From UBA2588 sp964343075 (lineage in GTDB: Bacteria > Chloroflexota > Dehalococcoidia > Lucifugimonadales > UBA3495), in the NCBI GenBank assembly GCA_964343075.1, contig CAYFGT010000005.1, forward strand, positions 1 to 64,000: a stretch of DNA of 64,000 nt, given 5' to 3'. How positions within the stretch are numbered: position 1 is the first letter of the stretch; each line of letters opens with the position of its first letter. Of the stretch, positions 53,721 to 63,005 are shown piece after piece. Made by a program: the position numbers and the translations under genes. The notes beneath the pieces are model-generated. The model did no database searches, was not told the origin of the DNA, and worked only from the letters and a program-made list of their open reading frames with translations.

Positions 53721-55105
53721 CCTTCAATTAAATTCAATACAGTATTAGTAATTTCTGAAGAATTGGCCAGTGTCTCAACTGCGCTTAGTTGCCCCAGAAA
53801 CTCCTGGGCCTGTTCGGTTTTATCAAATCCAAGTCCATATTCCAAACACGATCTAAATTTCTCATAAATCAGGTTACTTATAGTGGAAGGGGACTGAACC
53901 ACTGAACTTTGAGTCACTTCTACTATCATCTTTTCATTGTTATTAACCGTAAGTTCTAAGTGTCCAATAAGATCATTTTGATAATTTGTAGGGTGTGGCT
54001 CCCATTCAATCATTCTTGTTAGTTGCACAACCTGTTTGTTTGCCAAATCGTCTAGTTGATGCAATCCAAATCGTCCATGGATAAGGCTTGACGCTATCAA
54101 AAACCCAACATGGAACTGCGCCTCAATCTGGTTTTGGGGAGGGTGGAGAGAATCAGAATTATGTTTATGTCGTTCAAAAATTTCACTACCACATTTCAAT
54201 TTAATTGCACTTATATCTTCGATCTTCAATCTATGTGAATTGATATCTGCGTGAGCTTTCAAAGATGCGGATATGAATTTGTGGGTGGGCCTACCACAAG
54301 GGTATGGCTTGAAACTGAGATCTGTCATTAAATACATGGTGCCAAAGTCTTCCAGTCCTTTAGATGTATCATATCCATTAGGCTGGTACATTTCGAAAAA
54401 TCCATACCTTCCCCATAACGGGTCTTGAGCACCAGTAAGTCCAGCTTGGGCATAGAGGGCAGCGGTAACGGCGTTAGAAGCGGCAAATCCAGCTTGTAGT
54501 CTCTTAGTAAGCGCCCCATCTAATATGCATTGTCTCGTTCCAGAAGCTTGACTCAACGCTATCCCTAAAGCTTGTTGAATCAATGGAGCATCTAATCCTA
54601 AGACTTTACAGGCAGCTACAGTTGCTCCAAAAATACCGAATGCACCTGTCCTATGCCACCCTAAGTCTTCATGCGCTATAGCTGCTAGTCTACAAGACAT
54701 TTCAATCCCTGATGCAATAGCTGTTAAAAGTTGGGCTCCTGTGACTCCTCCTGTCTGCTCTGCCATAGCAAGCGCAGCAGGTACCACGCTAGCCCCCACA
54801 TGAATATTACCTGCAAAATCCAACGTGTCATCAAAATCAAGTGCATGTGCCATAGCACCGTTAATCAACGCAGCTGAAGGCGCAGGTAATTTTAAGTCTC
54901 GGCACAATACCGAGCTTTGAGGCTGCCCTTGCCATTCACTATGTAGTGTTACAAGTTGGTTAATCCCTGGGGCATTTTTGCCTGCAATGATTACCCCCAA
55001 GATATCAATCAAGTCATACTTTGCATAATTGATAGCCTCTACGTTTATATCAGATATATCCAAACGTTCGATCGTGGTACAGAAATTATATTTGTCATTA
55101 CTCAT
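53717..55105 (-). CDS. MmgE/PrpD family protein
   Basis: The 462-residue protein matches the MmgE/PrpD family: DILGVIIAGKNAPG, APSAALINGAMAHALDFDDTL, HVGASVVPAALAMAEQ, GWHRTGAFGIFGATVAACKVLGL, ALGIALSQASGT and FKPYPCGRPTHKFISA. Members include 2-methylcitrate dehydratase and related hydro-lyases/isomerases. The substrate of this one cannot be told from sequence. It lies 34 bases after a VOC gene on the same strand. Confidence 0.9.
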   Translation of the reverse strand: MSNDKYNFCTTIERLDISDINVEAINYAKYDLIDILGVIIAGKNAPGINQLVTLHSEWQGQPQSSVLCRDLKLPAPSAALINGAMAHALDFDDTLDFAGNIHVGASVVPAALAMAEQTGGVTGAQLLTAIASGIEMSCRLAAIAHEDLGWHRTGAFGIFGATVAACKVLGLDAPLIQQALGIALSQASGTRQCILDGALTKRLQAGFAASNAVTAALYAQAGLTGAQDPLWGRYGFFEMYQPNGYDTSKGLEDFGTMYLMTDLSFKPYPCGRPTHKFISASLKAHADINSHRLKIEDISAIKLKCGSEIFERHKHNSDSLHPPQNQIEAQFHVGFLIASSLIHGRFGLHQLDDLANKQVVQLTRMIEWEPHPTNYQNDLIGHLELTVNNNEKMIVEVTQSSVVQSPSTISNLIYEKFRSCLEYGLGFDKTEQAQEFLGQLSAVETLANSSEITNTVLNLIEG

Positions 55106-55139
55106 TATAGATCTCTATGTACGTGACTCCAGAAATTAT

Positions 55140-55550
55140 CTAACTCTGATATATCATCCATTCCAACAAGTTTTCATCTGGATCTCTAGCATACAGACTC
55201 ACTGCAGGAATCTTGCCCCCTTGTCGTGCTCCTTTACGTTCGCCAGGTCCTCTGATGATTTCTATTCCAGCGTCATTTAACAGCGCAACACATTCATCCA
55301 CGGTGCCATTCCAAACAAAACATATATCTCCGCATCCCGGAACAGCTGTTGGCCCCCTGTAATCGGCAACGTATCCTTCGGGATGTACATTAATTTTACT
55401 GTCCCCTACTTGAATATTAAATATATTTACTTTTCCGGCCCTCCATTCTTGCTCATCATTAATCACAAATCCGAGTTTCTTGTAAAAAGCAATTAATCGT
55501 TCTGCATTTGCTGTTGGAATCGCTATATGATCTATCCCTATACTAGCCAT
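55140..55550 (-). CDS. VOC family (glyoxalase/dioxygenase-fold) protein
   Basis: The 136-residue protein begins IDHIAIPTANAERLIAFYKKLGF and carries GDSKINVHPEGY and SLYARDPDENLLEWM, the two beta-alpha-beta-beta-beta modules of the VOC superfamily. Metal positions are His8 (approximately), a mid-domain His and the late Glu, so a metal-dependent lyase, dioxygenase or isomerase is plausible. It precedes the MmgE/PrpD gene and may act in the same pathway. Confidence 0.85.
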   Translation of the reverse strand: MASIGIDHIAIPTANAERLIAFYKKLGFVINDEQEWRAGKVNIFNIQVGDSKINVHPEGYVADYRGPTAVPGCGDICFVWNGTVDECVALLNDAGIEIIRGPGERKGARQGGKIPAVSLYARDPDENLLEWMIYQS

Positions 55551-55630
55551 TTATAAACTCCTAAAACATTTCATGATTTTGTAGTGTTGTGCTCCATTAT
55601 AAGACAAATGTCGACGCTACTCTAAATTCC

Positions 55631-55659
55631 TTGACAAGCAATACCAGCCCTCATAAAAT
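55631..55659 (+). promoter_or_regulatory. Promoter of HMG-CoA-lyase-like gene
   Basis: TTGACA (55631-55636), 17 bases and TAAAAT (55654-55659) form a near-consensus sigma70 promoter 63 bases before the ATG. Confidence 0.7.
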
Positions 55660-55722
55660 CTCAGCATAGGCTGATCTCTGGAATACTCTACCATACTAAT
55701 ACGCCTATACTAGGGAGATGAA

Positions 55723-56907
55723 ATGAACAATTGGCCAACTATCATATATAAAGAAGAGGGCATGCGAGAAGGCATGCAGATAGAAAATTCAAATATATCC
55801 GTAGACCACAAAGTAGAGCTTCTGGATGCTCTATCAGAAACCGGACTGAAACAAATAGTTGTCGGATCATTCGTAAGTCCCAAATGGACACCGCAAATGG
55901 AACGGATAGATGAGATAGTAACTAAATTCACTCCAAAACCTGGGGTGACTTACACTGCGTTAGCTCTTAATCCAAGAGGAGTAGAAAGAGCACGAGCCTA
56001 TTCCCCACCTTTGACCATCGAGAGAGACAAATATCCTAGATTAGGCGTGCACATGTGTGATGTATTCGTACGTCGAAATACTAACAGATCCCAAATGCAA
56101 GAAATGGAACGCTGGGCTCCAATAATTGCTCAGGCACAAGAACTGAACATAAAAGAAGCAGGTATCGGAACTAATGCCAGTTGGGGGTCAAATTTCTTGG
56201 GTGAAATCCCAGTCGACGCATTAATGCAAATGTTTGAAGTGCAACATAGCCTTTGGGACGAAGCAGGTATCAATGTGGTTAGTTGCGCGATGGGTGATCC
56301 TATGAGTCATTGTACCCCGGCCAAAGTGGAAGAAAGTATCGTAAGGGTTAAAGAACGCTGGCCTGATATAAAACACTTCAGGCTTCATCTACACAACGGA
56401 AGGAATATGGCGATCGCCTCCGCTTACGCGGCAATGAGAGTGCTATCGTCTGAAGATACTTTAGAACTAGACGGTACAATAGGCGGATTTGGAGGATGCC
56501 CGTATTGCGGTAATGGCCAAGTCACCGGAATGGCTCCCACCGAAGACCTATTGCACATGATGGAAGACATGGGTATCCCCACTGGAGTTGATATTTCTAA
56601 ATTGATCGATTGTGTCTGGATGGCAGAAAGTATAATTGGACGTGAGCTTTATGGTCATGTTTCGAAAGCTGGTCCTCGTCCGAAGCACAAAGAAGAACTA
56701 TACGATATCAACATGCCGTTTGTGGAAACCCCTGCTCAAGCCAAACACTACAAATTAGGACCTGATGTATATGAGGGAGGTATATACCCTTATAGCGAAC
56801 CAATCCAAAGTCCTTACCGGGACAGAGTAGACTCTGGGACTGATGCATACGGATCAGGGGACGAATTCCCTTGGAATGAAGAATGGATGCCTAAGCCATT
56901 AGAGTAG
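55723..56907 (+). CDS. HMG-CoA lyase-like (DRE-TIM metallolyase) enzyme
   Basis: The 394-residue protein resembles HMG-CoA lyase and relatives in the DRE-TIM metallolyase superfamily. The metal-binding signature is variant: EEGMREGMQ (Arg15, Glu16) replaces the usual GxRDGxQ, so the Asp metal ligand is Glu. The HxH pair is in FRLHLHNGRNMA, and the catalytic Cys region is GGFGGCPYCGNG. HMG-CoA lyase is about 300 residues, so the roughly 80-residue C-terminal extension (DVYEGGIYPYSEP...) is unusual. It may cleave or condense a related acyl-CoA. A perfect palindrome follows the stop. Confidence 0.82.
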   Translation: MNNWPTIIYKEEGMREGMQIENSNISVDHKVELLDALSETGLKQIVVGSFVSPKWTPQMERIDEIVTKFTPKPGVTYTALALNPRGVERARAYSPPLTIERDKYPRLGVHMCDVFVRRNTNRSQMQEMERWAPIIAQAQELNIKEAGIGTNASWGSNFLGEIPVDALMQMFEVQHSLWDEAGINVVSCAMGDPMSHCTPAKVEESIVRVKERWPDIKHFRLHLHNGRNMAIASAYAAMRVLSSEDTLELDGTIGGFGGCPYCGNGQVTGMAPTEDLLHMMEDMGIPTGVDISKLIDCVWMAESIIGRELYGHVSKAGPRPKHKEELYDINMPFVETPAQAKHYKLGPDVYEGGIYPYSEPIQSPYRDRVDSGTDAYGSGDEFPWNEEWMPKPLE

Positions 56908-56914
56908 ATTTACC

Positions 56915-56942
56915 TAGATGCTCGCGAATTCGCGAGCATCTA
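56915..56942. terminator. 28-bp perfect palindrome, likely bidirectional terminator
   Basis: Fourteen-base arms read TAGATGCTCGCGAA and its complement without a loop; the palindrome overlaps the stop codon of the convergent Nudix gene. No poly-T tract follows, so termination would be hairpin-based. Confidence 0.6.
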
Positions 56943-57425
56943 ACTCTTCATAGCAATACGTATTATCTCTTCATCCCGCGGGAAAGCTAGTTCCGGAAGT
57001 TCATCTAATGCGAAATACCCACTGTCAAGGACTTCGCAGTTAGTATTGACATCGCCCAAGAAACCTTTGGCCAAATAAGCTACAACTATAACTGGAGAAT
57101 CATTACTTGAGTACACTCCAATTAGTTCTACATTTTTAATCTGTAAGCCTACTTCTTCTAAAATTTCTCTTGCTACTGCTTCCTCCACAATTTCATATCG
57201 ATCGACATAGCCACCCGGCAAACTCCATTTACCATATCCTGGTTCATTCCCCCTTTTAATCAACAAAACTCGATGATCTGTAGTTAAGACACACACTGCG
57301 GAAACTTTTGGATCAAAATAATAATCCGAGTGACAACTTTGACATTGCAAAATCTTTTTCTGTTCAAAATCAACTAACTGGATAGTGTTACCGCATTTTG
57401 GGCAATAGGAATGTGAAGGTTGCAT
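56940..57425 (-). CDS. Nudix hydrolase with N-terminal zinc ribbon
   Basis: The 161-residue protein has a zinc ribbon (CPKCG...CQSC) at residues 8-35 and then a Nudix domain. The Nudix box fits GX5EX7REUXEEXGU (begins GGYVDRYE, ends REILEEVGL). This layout is seen in the NudC/ADP-ribose pyrophosphatase group. It would hydrolyse a nucleoside diphosphate linked to another moiety. The next gene on the strand is ribokinase, 12 bases upstream. Confidence 0.92.
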   Translation of the reverse strand: MQPSHSYCPKCGNTIQLVDFEQKKILQCQSCHSDYYFDPKVSAVCVLTTDHRVLLIKRGNEPGYGKWSLPGGYVDRYEIVEEAVAREILEEVGLQIKNVELIGVYSSNDSPVIVVAYLAKGFLGDVNTNCEVLDSGYFALDELPELAFPRDEEIIRIAMKS

Positions 57426-57437
57426 ATATGATCTCTC

Positions 57438-58370
57438 TTACAGAAAGGTTTTCTGGTAACAAGCCTTAACAGTTTCTAATGAAGGCATCGCATCTTGAGC
57501 ACCTATTCGAGTGGTTGCTAATCCTCCCGAGCAAACGGCCCATTTCATGGTCTCCTCTATACTCCACCCATGATATATCCCATAGATCAGTCCACCGTTG
57601 AAAGCATCGCCAGCAGCAACAGAATCTACAGCATCTATTTTCACTGCTGGAACGTACACTTCATCACAATCATCAATATACAAAGCACCTTGAGATCCCA
57701 TTTTTACTACCACTTTGGGAATCCCCATGCCCTTTATTTTACGAGCTGCGGCAAACCCAGATTCTACATCCATCACTGGTATGCCTGTGATGTATTCTGC
57801 TTCTGTTTCGTTTGGCGTAATTATGGAGACACATTCAAATAAGCGAGGGGGAATGGGTCTGGTTGGTCCTGGGTCTAGCATTACCGTCACATCTCTGTGT
57901 TTTGCGCTAACAGCCAATTCTTCAGATATATCAAGAGGACTTTCGAGTTGTAACATGAGATACCTAATCGAGGCTTTATCTTCCATAGATTTAACAATCA
58001 AATCTTTCTCAGAATATGCATTCGCTCCATGCACTTGAATGATTTGATTTTGTGAACTTTTATCCACATTAATCACAGCAACTCCTGAATGTTCATTCGG
58101 AACCGTGGCAATATCATCGATAATAACGCCTTTCGTCTTCAAACCTTCGAGTAATGTTGGAGCGAATACATCGTCTCCTACTGCCCCTAACATGCATACA
58201 ACCAAACCCAACTGACTTACAGCCACTGCTTGATTGGCGCCTTTACCGCCCGCATAAGTAACAAATTGATCACCTAAAATGGTTTGACCAGGGGCAGGAA
58301 ATCTATCTGATCTAGTAACAAGATCGATGTTTATACCCCCATACACCAAAACTTCGCATACATCACTCAT
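57438..58370 (-). CDS. rbsK: Ribokinase (PfkB family)
   Basis: This 310-residue sugar kinase has the PfkB motifs: VYGGINIDLV, PGQTILG, TYAGGKGANQAVAVSQLG (sugar-binding GGKGAN), TPNETEAEYITG and the catalytic VAAGDAFNGGLIYGI (Asp base). Its motif pattern is that of ribokinase (RbsK), phosphorylating ribose at O5, though other nucleoside or sugar substrates are possible. No ribose transporter is adjacent. Confidence 0.88.
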   Translation of the reverse strand: MSDVCEVLVYGGINIDLVTRSDRFPAPGQTILGDQFVTYAGGKGANQAVAVSQLGLVVCMLGAVGDDVFAPTLLEGLKTKGVIIDDIATVPNEHSGVAVINVDKSSQNQIIQVHGANAYSEKDLIVKSMEDKASIRYLMLQLESPLDISEELAVSAKHRDVTVMLDPGPTRPIPPRLFECVSIITPNETEAEYITGIPVMDVESGFAAARKIKGMGIPKVVVKMGSQGALYIDDCDEVYVPAVKIDAVDSVAAGDAFNGGLIYGIYHGWSIEETMKWAVCSGGLATTRIGAQDAMPSLETVKACYQKTFL

Positions 58371-58436
58371 AATAGATCCATGCTATAATTTCCCTTCCAA
58401 GAAATCAAACCTATATAATAGGAAGAGGTGGTTCAT

Positions 58437-59651
58437 ATGCCTAGTGCTCTTGATAAAATTAAAGTAGTAGACCTAACCAGAACGCTGGCTGGTCCATTCT
58501 GTACTATGATGCTAGCAGATTTAGGAGCAGAGGTAATCAAAATTGAAGAGCCCAGTAGAGGTGATGAAACCCGAATGTGGACACCATTTTGGAATGGTGA
58601 AAGTACTCAGTTTGTATCATTCAACAGAAATAAAAAAAGCCTCACCGTCAACCTCAAAACACCAGAAGGTGTAGATTTAGTAAAGAAATTAGCATCGGAC
58701 GCAGACATAATGATAGAAAGTTTTCGTGCGGGCGCTTTAGAGAGTATGGGGCTCGGATATGAAGACATAAAGCTTATCAATCCAGAAATTATTTATTGTT
58801 CAATCTCTGGGTATGGAAGAACTGGTCCATTGAAAGATATGCCTGGTTATGACCTCATAATTCAAGCATACAGTGGGCTCATGGACTTAACTGGAGACCC
58901 GGCAGGGGATCCTCAGAGAGTTGGATTTTCTCTGGTTGATTTGTTTACAGGAATGATGGCATATGGATCCCTGATGACATGTCTATATCACAAACAAAAC
59001 ACAGGCAAAGGCCAGTATGTCGAGGCATCTCTTTTGGATGGGCAAGTCGCTGCCATGAGCTACCATGCCACCGCTTACATGGGAACCAATAATATCCCAC
59101 AAAGGTTAGGTTCTGGGCACCCGAGTCTTGTACCTTATCAAAACTTCCGTGCTAAGGATGGGTATCTCTTAGTCGGATGTGCCAATCAAGGTCTTTGGGA
59201 AAAACTATGTGTTGCCATAAATCGAGAAGATCTACTCATAGATTCCAGGTTTATTACTAACGATGACAGAGTAGCTCACAGGCAAGAATGTGTTGACTTG
59301 TTGAACGAAATTTTCTCCACCCAAAACGCTGAGTATTGGATCAAAATTATATCTGACGCTGGGGTACCTTGCGGTCCTATAAACAATGTGAAACAAGTCG
59401 TGGAGAATGAGCAAGTGCTAGCCAGAAACATGATCGTGAATATACCAGGCCATCCCAACGTGCCTGATCTAAGAACACCCAATTCTCCTTTAAAATTGAG
59501 CTTAACTCCCCCTGAGATTAAAATGCCTCCTCCGTTATTAGGCCAACACAATCGCGAAGTATTAGAAACTATGGGGTTTTCGTCTTCTGATATTGCAAAA
59601 CTGATTGAAAATGGCGTCATTGGAGAATCGGCTAAGCCACGACCTCTATGA
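58437..59651 (+). CDS. CaiB/BaiF CoA-transferase (single unit)
   Basis: About 404 residues of class III CoA-transferase: KVVDLTRTLAGPFCTMMLADLGAEVIKIE, NRNKKSLTVNLKTPEG, ESFRAGALESMGLGYEDI, YGRTGPLKDMPGYD and the catalytic-Asp segment VGFSLVDLFTGMM (Asp168, matching FRC Asp169). It therefore looks active, unlike the first half of the tandem protein at 9036. GAGGTGG precedes the ATG at 58437, which is preferred to the in-frame GTG nine bases earlier. The stop overlaps the convergent receiver-like gene by 6 bases. Confidence 0.92.
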   Translation: MPSALDKIKVVDLTRTLAGPFCTMMLADLGAEVIKIEEPSRGDETRMWTPFWNGESTQFVSFNRNKKSLTVNLKTPEGVDLVKKLASDADIMIESFRAGALESMGLGYEDIKLINPEIIYCSISGYGRTGPLKDMPGYDLIIQAYSGLMDLTGDPAGDPQRVGFSLVDLFTGMMAYGSLMTCLYHKQNTGKGQYVEASLLDGQVAAMSYHATAYMGTNNIPQRLGSGHPSLVPYQNFRAKDGYLLVGCANQGLWEKLCVAINREDLLIDSRFITNDDRVAHRQECVDLLNEIFSTQNAEYWIKIISDAGVPCGPINNVKQVVENEQVLARNMIVNIPGHPNVPDLRTPNSPLKLSLTPPEIKMPPPLLGQHNREVLETMGFSSSDIAKLIENGVIGESAKPRPL

Positions 59652-59933
59652 TCTTGAATGTCTAAACCGGGTCAAGATCGACTCAACTGCATTAAATGTT
59701 ATAACCGGGGCATCTGGATGACATCTTCTAGATTCAGCGATCAAGTATTTCGTAGTAACAGAATCAATTGAGTCATCTATCAGAAAATATCCATAATCGG
59801 AAGAAGTAATTAAATCTATCGCCCCATTCAACGCTCCTGAAGAGGAAACAATGTACCCGGATTTCTCTAGCAATCCTACAGCCTCAGCTACTACGTCATC
59901 ATATTCAGAATATATTAAAACACTATTATTCAC
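59646..59933 (-). CDS. Receiver-like domain protein (short, degenerate)
   Basis: The 95-residue protein resembles the first four beta-alpha units of a CheY-type receiver domain. VLIYSEYDD is at strand 1 with an acidic pair, YFLIDDSID is at the phospho-acceptor strand (Asp53/54), and PVITFNA is at strand 4. Canonical receivers are about 120 residues with a conserved Lys and a fifth beta-alpha unit, both missing here. It is probably a pseudo-receiver or a related nucleotide-independent fold, with no kinase nearby. It is adjacent to an SDR gene. Confidence 0.6.
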   Translation of the reverse strand: MNNSVLIYSEYDDVVAEAVGLLEKSGYIVSSSGALNGAIDLITSSDYGYFLIDDSIDSVTTKYLIAESRRCHPDAPVITFNAVESILTRFRHSRS

Positions 59934-59965
59934 AGATTTTAATTAGCTCTCCTTCGTGGCTAGTG

Positions 59966-60730
59966 TTAAGAAGCAGAATAACCTCCGTCTACAATCACAG
60001 AAGTACCAGTTACGTAATCGGAAGAACAACTCGACAGAAAAACTGCCGTACCAGCAATCTCTTGGGGTGTGCCCCATTTCCCTACAGGAATTCTATTGGT
60101 GATCTTATTGTAACGTTCTGGATCTAAAGTCGGGATCGAAGCGGTTAACTCGGTTTCAAACCATCCAGGTATGATTGCGTTAACTTGTATGTTATCTTTA
60201 GCCCAAGCAACAGCTAAGCTTTTAGTTAGTTGGATAATAGCTCCTTTGCTAGCAGAATATGGTAAGACCCAATCACTCCCGAATATAGAATACATAGAAC
60301 CAATATTTATGATCTTGCCATGCCCTGTTGTTTTAAAATGCCCATACATCATTCGAGATAGTTTAAATACGGACCTTAAATTAGTATTTAGCACGTTGTC
60401 CCAATCATCATCTGACAAATCTTCAGGTTGTTTACGTATAGAAATGCCAGCATTATTAATTAAAATATCGACCTGTCCTGTCACCTTCACACTGTCATTT
60501 ACTACTTCTTTCAAATCCTCACTATTATTGACATCAGCAATCAAACCATGGGCTTTCCCTTTGCCAATACTATTGATCTCTTCTATAGCTGAGTCTAGCT
60601 TGAGTTGGTTTCGCCCCACTAGTATAACTTCGCAGCCGTGCGTTGATAGTCCTTTTGCCATGCCAAGCCCCAAGCCTCCATTACCTCCCGTAATTAGAGC
60701 CGTTTTCTCTGTCAAGTCAAAAAGTTCCAT
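59966..60730 (-). CDS. Short-chain dehydrogenase/reductase
   Basis: This 254-residue classical SDR has TGGNGGLGLGMAKGLS (cofactor loop), NNAG, the active Ser in NIGSMYS, Tyr/Lys in PYSASKGA, IIPGWFETE and a C-terminal DYVTGTSVIVDGG. It matches 2-deoxy-D-gluconate/gluconate 5-dehydrogenase-like SDRs, though the substrate is uncertain. The ATG at 60730 gives the usual start; an upstream in-frame ATG at 60748 adds six residues. Confidence 0.9.
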   Translation of the reverse strand: MELFDLTEKTALITGGNGGLGLGMAKGLSTHGCEVILVGRNQLKLDSAIEEINSIGKGKAHGLIADVNNSEDLKEVVNDSVKVTGQVDILINNAGISIRKQPEDLSDDDWDNVLNTNLRSVFKLSRMMYGHFKTTGHGKIINIGSMYSIFGSDWVLPYSASKGAIIQLTKSLAVAWAKDNIQVNAIIPGWFETELTASIPTLDPERYNKITNRIPVGKWGTPQEIAGTAVFLSSCSSDYVTGTSVIVDGGYSAS

Positions 60731-60826
60731 ACTACATTGTCTCCGCAACTTACTATTAAATATGATTCATAGTTTAACACCCATAATAAACGTTTCAAAA
60801 ACTACCAATATTCGAAGTTAAATTTA

Positions 60827-60855
60827 TTGACACCAATTAGTAGCCTGTGTAAACT
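60827..60855 (+). promoter_or_regulatory. Promoter of hppA
   Basis: TTGACA (60827-60832), 17 bases and TAAACT (60850-60855) lie 57 bases upstream of the hppA ATG. Confidence 0.6.
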
Positions 60856-60911
60856 TGCCCGCGGTTTAAAGGACCAAATAGAAATCTTTAATCATAAACA
60901 CGAGGTATTTC

Positions 60912-62951
60912 ATGTTACCGATAATCTTAATTTTGGCGTCAGGTGGCCTTGCTTTATTATTTGCCGTCTTCACTGCTATCAGGCTGTTACGTGTAGATTC
61001 AGGCAATCAAAGAATGCGAGACATTGGTGATGCAATTAAAGCCGGAGCCGCAGCTTTTTTGAAGAGGGAGTACTTAACACTCCTCCCATTCGTAATCATA
61101 GTTGCGATTCTAATAGGGGTACTAATCGATTTTTACGCTCTCGGATCTAGTACACCAGGCACCGCTATTTCCTACGTGGCAGGTGCAATCTGCTCAGCTG
61201 TTGCTGGGTTCGTAGGTATGAACATCGCGGTGAGAGCAAACGTCCGCACAGCAGCTTCAGCCATGCATGGCCTCAATCCAGCCCTTCGAGTTGCTTTCTC
61301 TTCGGGTAGCGTTATGGGCTTAACTGTTGTGGGCATGGGGCTTATTGGGGTGACTCTCCTCTGGATCATTTTCCAAGATACAAGTGTAATAGCCGGATTT
61401 GGATTCGGTGCAAGCTCTATCGCATTATTTGCGAGAGTCGGAGGAGGCATATTCACTAAAGCAGCTGACGTAGGATCTGATCTTGTAGGGAAAGTAGAAG
61501 CAGGCATTCCTGAAGATGACCCTCGTAACCCAGGTGTTATCGCCGACAATGTAGGAGATAACGTTGGTGATGTCGCCGGTATGGGAGCTGACCTGTTTGA
61601 ATCCTATGTGGGTTCAATAATCTCAGCCATCGCGCTTGCCGCAGGAAGTATGGCTTTAATCAGCAGTAAAGAAGCGCTGCTACCATTGTTGCTGGCAGGA
61701 GCAGGAATCCTAGCCTCAATTCTTGGAACTTTTATGGTTCGTAGTTCAGAAAATGCAAACTTTGGGCAATTATTATGGGCTCTACGACGAGGTATATTCG
61801 CATCTGCTATTTTGGTCGCTATATTCTCAGCAGGGATAATTTATGTCCTTGAAATATCAGATGGTGTCAGTTTATTTATATGCATAATCACAGGACTGAT
61901 CGCTGGGACAATTATAGGAACCGCGACTGAATACTACACTTCATACGAATACAAACCGACCAAAAACGTAGCAGAAAACGCCCAAACCGGAGCAGCTACT
62001 GTAATCATTAGCGGATTTGCAACAGGAATGATGAGTACTCTAATTCCTGTCATCGCTATAGGCGCCACAATCCTCATCTCTTACGAACTCAAGGAATTCT
62101 ATGGTATTGCTTTGGCAGGAGTAGGACTGCTCTCTACTTTAGGAATTACTTTAGCAACAGACGCTTACGGACCTGTGGCAGACAACGCAGGAGGTATTGC
62201 AGAACAGGCACAACTTGCACCAGAAGTTCGTCAACGAACTGACGCATTAGACGCACTTGGCAACACTACAGCGGCTACAGGTAAAGGATTTGCGATAGGT
62301 TCTGCAGCCTTGACTTCGCTCGCACTGCTTGCTGCATTTGCTCAAGCTGCGGGATTGTTTGATGGTGATGGAATAGACATCCTAAAACACACTACCCTAA
62401 CTGGTTTGCTTATAGGCGCAATGCTACCATTCATTTTCTCCGCGCTTACTATGAATGCAGTAGGAAGAGCGGCGTTCTCAGTAGTTAATGAAGTTAGGAG
62501 GCAATTCAGAGAAATTGAAGGCTTACTAGATGGTAACGCTACTCCTGATTACGAACGATGCGTAGACATAAGTACTCGGGGAGCCTTAAAAGAAATGGTC
62601 ATCCCTGGCCTACTAGCTGTCATAATGCCAATTGCGATAGGCCTGATCTTAGGAGCAGAAGCTCTAGGAGGCATGCTAATTGGATCAGTCGCGTCCGGAT
62701 TCATGATTGCCATCACTATGGCGAGTGCCGGGGGCAGCTGGGATAATGCCAAAAAGTATGTAGAACTCGGACACTATGGAGGTAAAGGATCAGATTCTCA
62801 TAAAGCAGCCGTAGAAGGCGATGTGGTAGGGGATCCGTTTAAAGACACCTCTGGACCATCACTCAACATCTTATTGAAATTGATGGCCATAGTATCTTTG
62901 GTGTTCGCGCCAGTGTTCACTGTAGTAACACCGATTATTCTATACATATAA
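60912..62951 (+). CDS. hppA: Membrane-bound K+-stimulated pyrophosphatase (H+ or Na+ pump)
   Basis: This 679-residue polytopic protein is HppA. The PPi/Mg2+ cavity motifs include KAADVGSDLVGKVEAGIPEDDPRNPGVIADNVGDNVGDVAGMGADLFES and DAYGPVADNAGGIAEQ. LGNTTAATGKGFAIG has Ala where K+-independent enzymes carry Lys, which places it with the K+-dependent type. C-terminal DNAKKYVE and VVGDPFKDTSGPSLNIL complete the family. It uses pyrophosphate energy to export H+ or Na+; which ion cannot be told here. GAGG precedes the ATG, with promoter upstream and terminator downstream. Confidence 0.96.
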   Translation: MLPIILILASGGLALLFAVFTAIRLLRVDSGNQRMRDIGDAIKAGAAAFLKREYLTLLPFVIIVAILIGVLIDFYALGSSTPGTAISYVAGAICSAVAGFVGMNIAVRANVRTAASAMHGLNPALRVAFSSGSVMGLTVVGMGLIGVTLLWIIFQDTSVIAGFGFGASSIALFARVGGGIFTKAADVGSDLVGKVEAGIPEDDPRNPGVIADNVGDNVGDVAGMGADLFESYVGSIISAIALAAGSMALISSKEALLPLLLAGAGILASILGTFMVRSSENANFGQLLWALRRGIFASAILVAIFSAGIIYVLEISDGVSLFICIITGLIAGTIIGTATEYYTSYEYKPTKNVAENAQTGAATVIISGFATGMMSTLIPVIAIGATILISYELKEFYGIALAGVGLLSTLGITLATDAYGPVADNAGGIAEQAQLAPEVRQRTDALDALGNTTAATGKGFAIGSAALTSLALLAAFAQAAGLFDGDGIDILKHTTLTGLLIGAMLPFIFSALTMNAVGRAAFSVVNEVRRQFREIEGLLDGNATPDYERCVDISTRGALKEMVIPGLLAVIMPIAIGLILGAEALGGMLIGSVASGFMIAITMASAGGSWDNAKKYVELGHYGGKGSDSHKAAVEGDVVGDPFKDTSGPSLNILLKLMAIVSLVFAPVFTVVTPIILYI

Positions 62952-62969
62952 AATAATTATTCTGGCAAT

Positions 62970-63003
62970 AAAAAGGCAGCTGTCTAACGAGGGCTGCCTT
63001 TTT
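62970..63003. terminator. Bidirectional intrinsic terminator
   Basis: AAAAAGGCAGC and GCTGCCTTTTT flank a 12-base loop, giving a GC-rich stem bordered by A and T tracts between hppA and the convergent uppP-like gene. Confidence 0.9.
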
Positions 63004-63005
63004 AA

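Noticed and set aside
60171..60821. 216-codon frame antisense to the SDR gene
   Set aside because: It mirrors codon structure of a clear SDR with full motifs, and its translation matches no family pattern.
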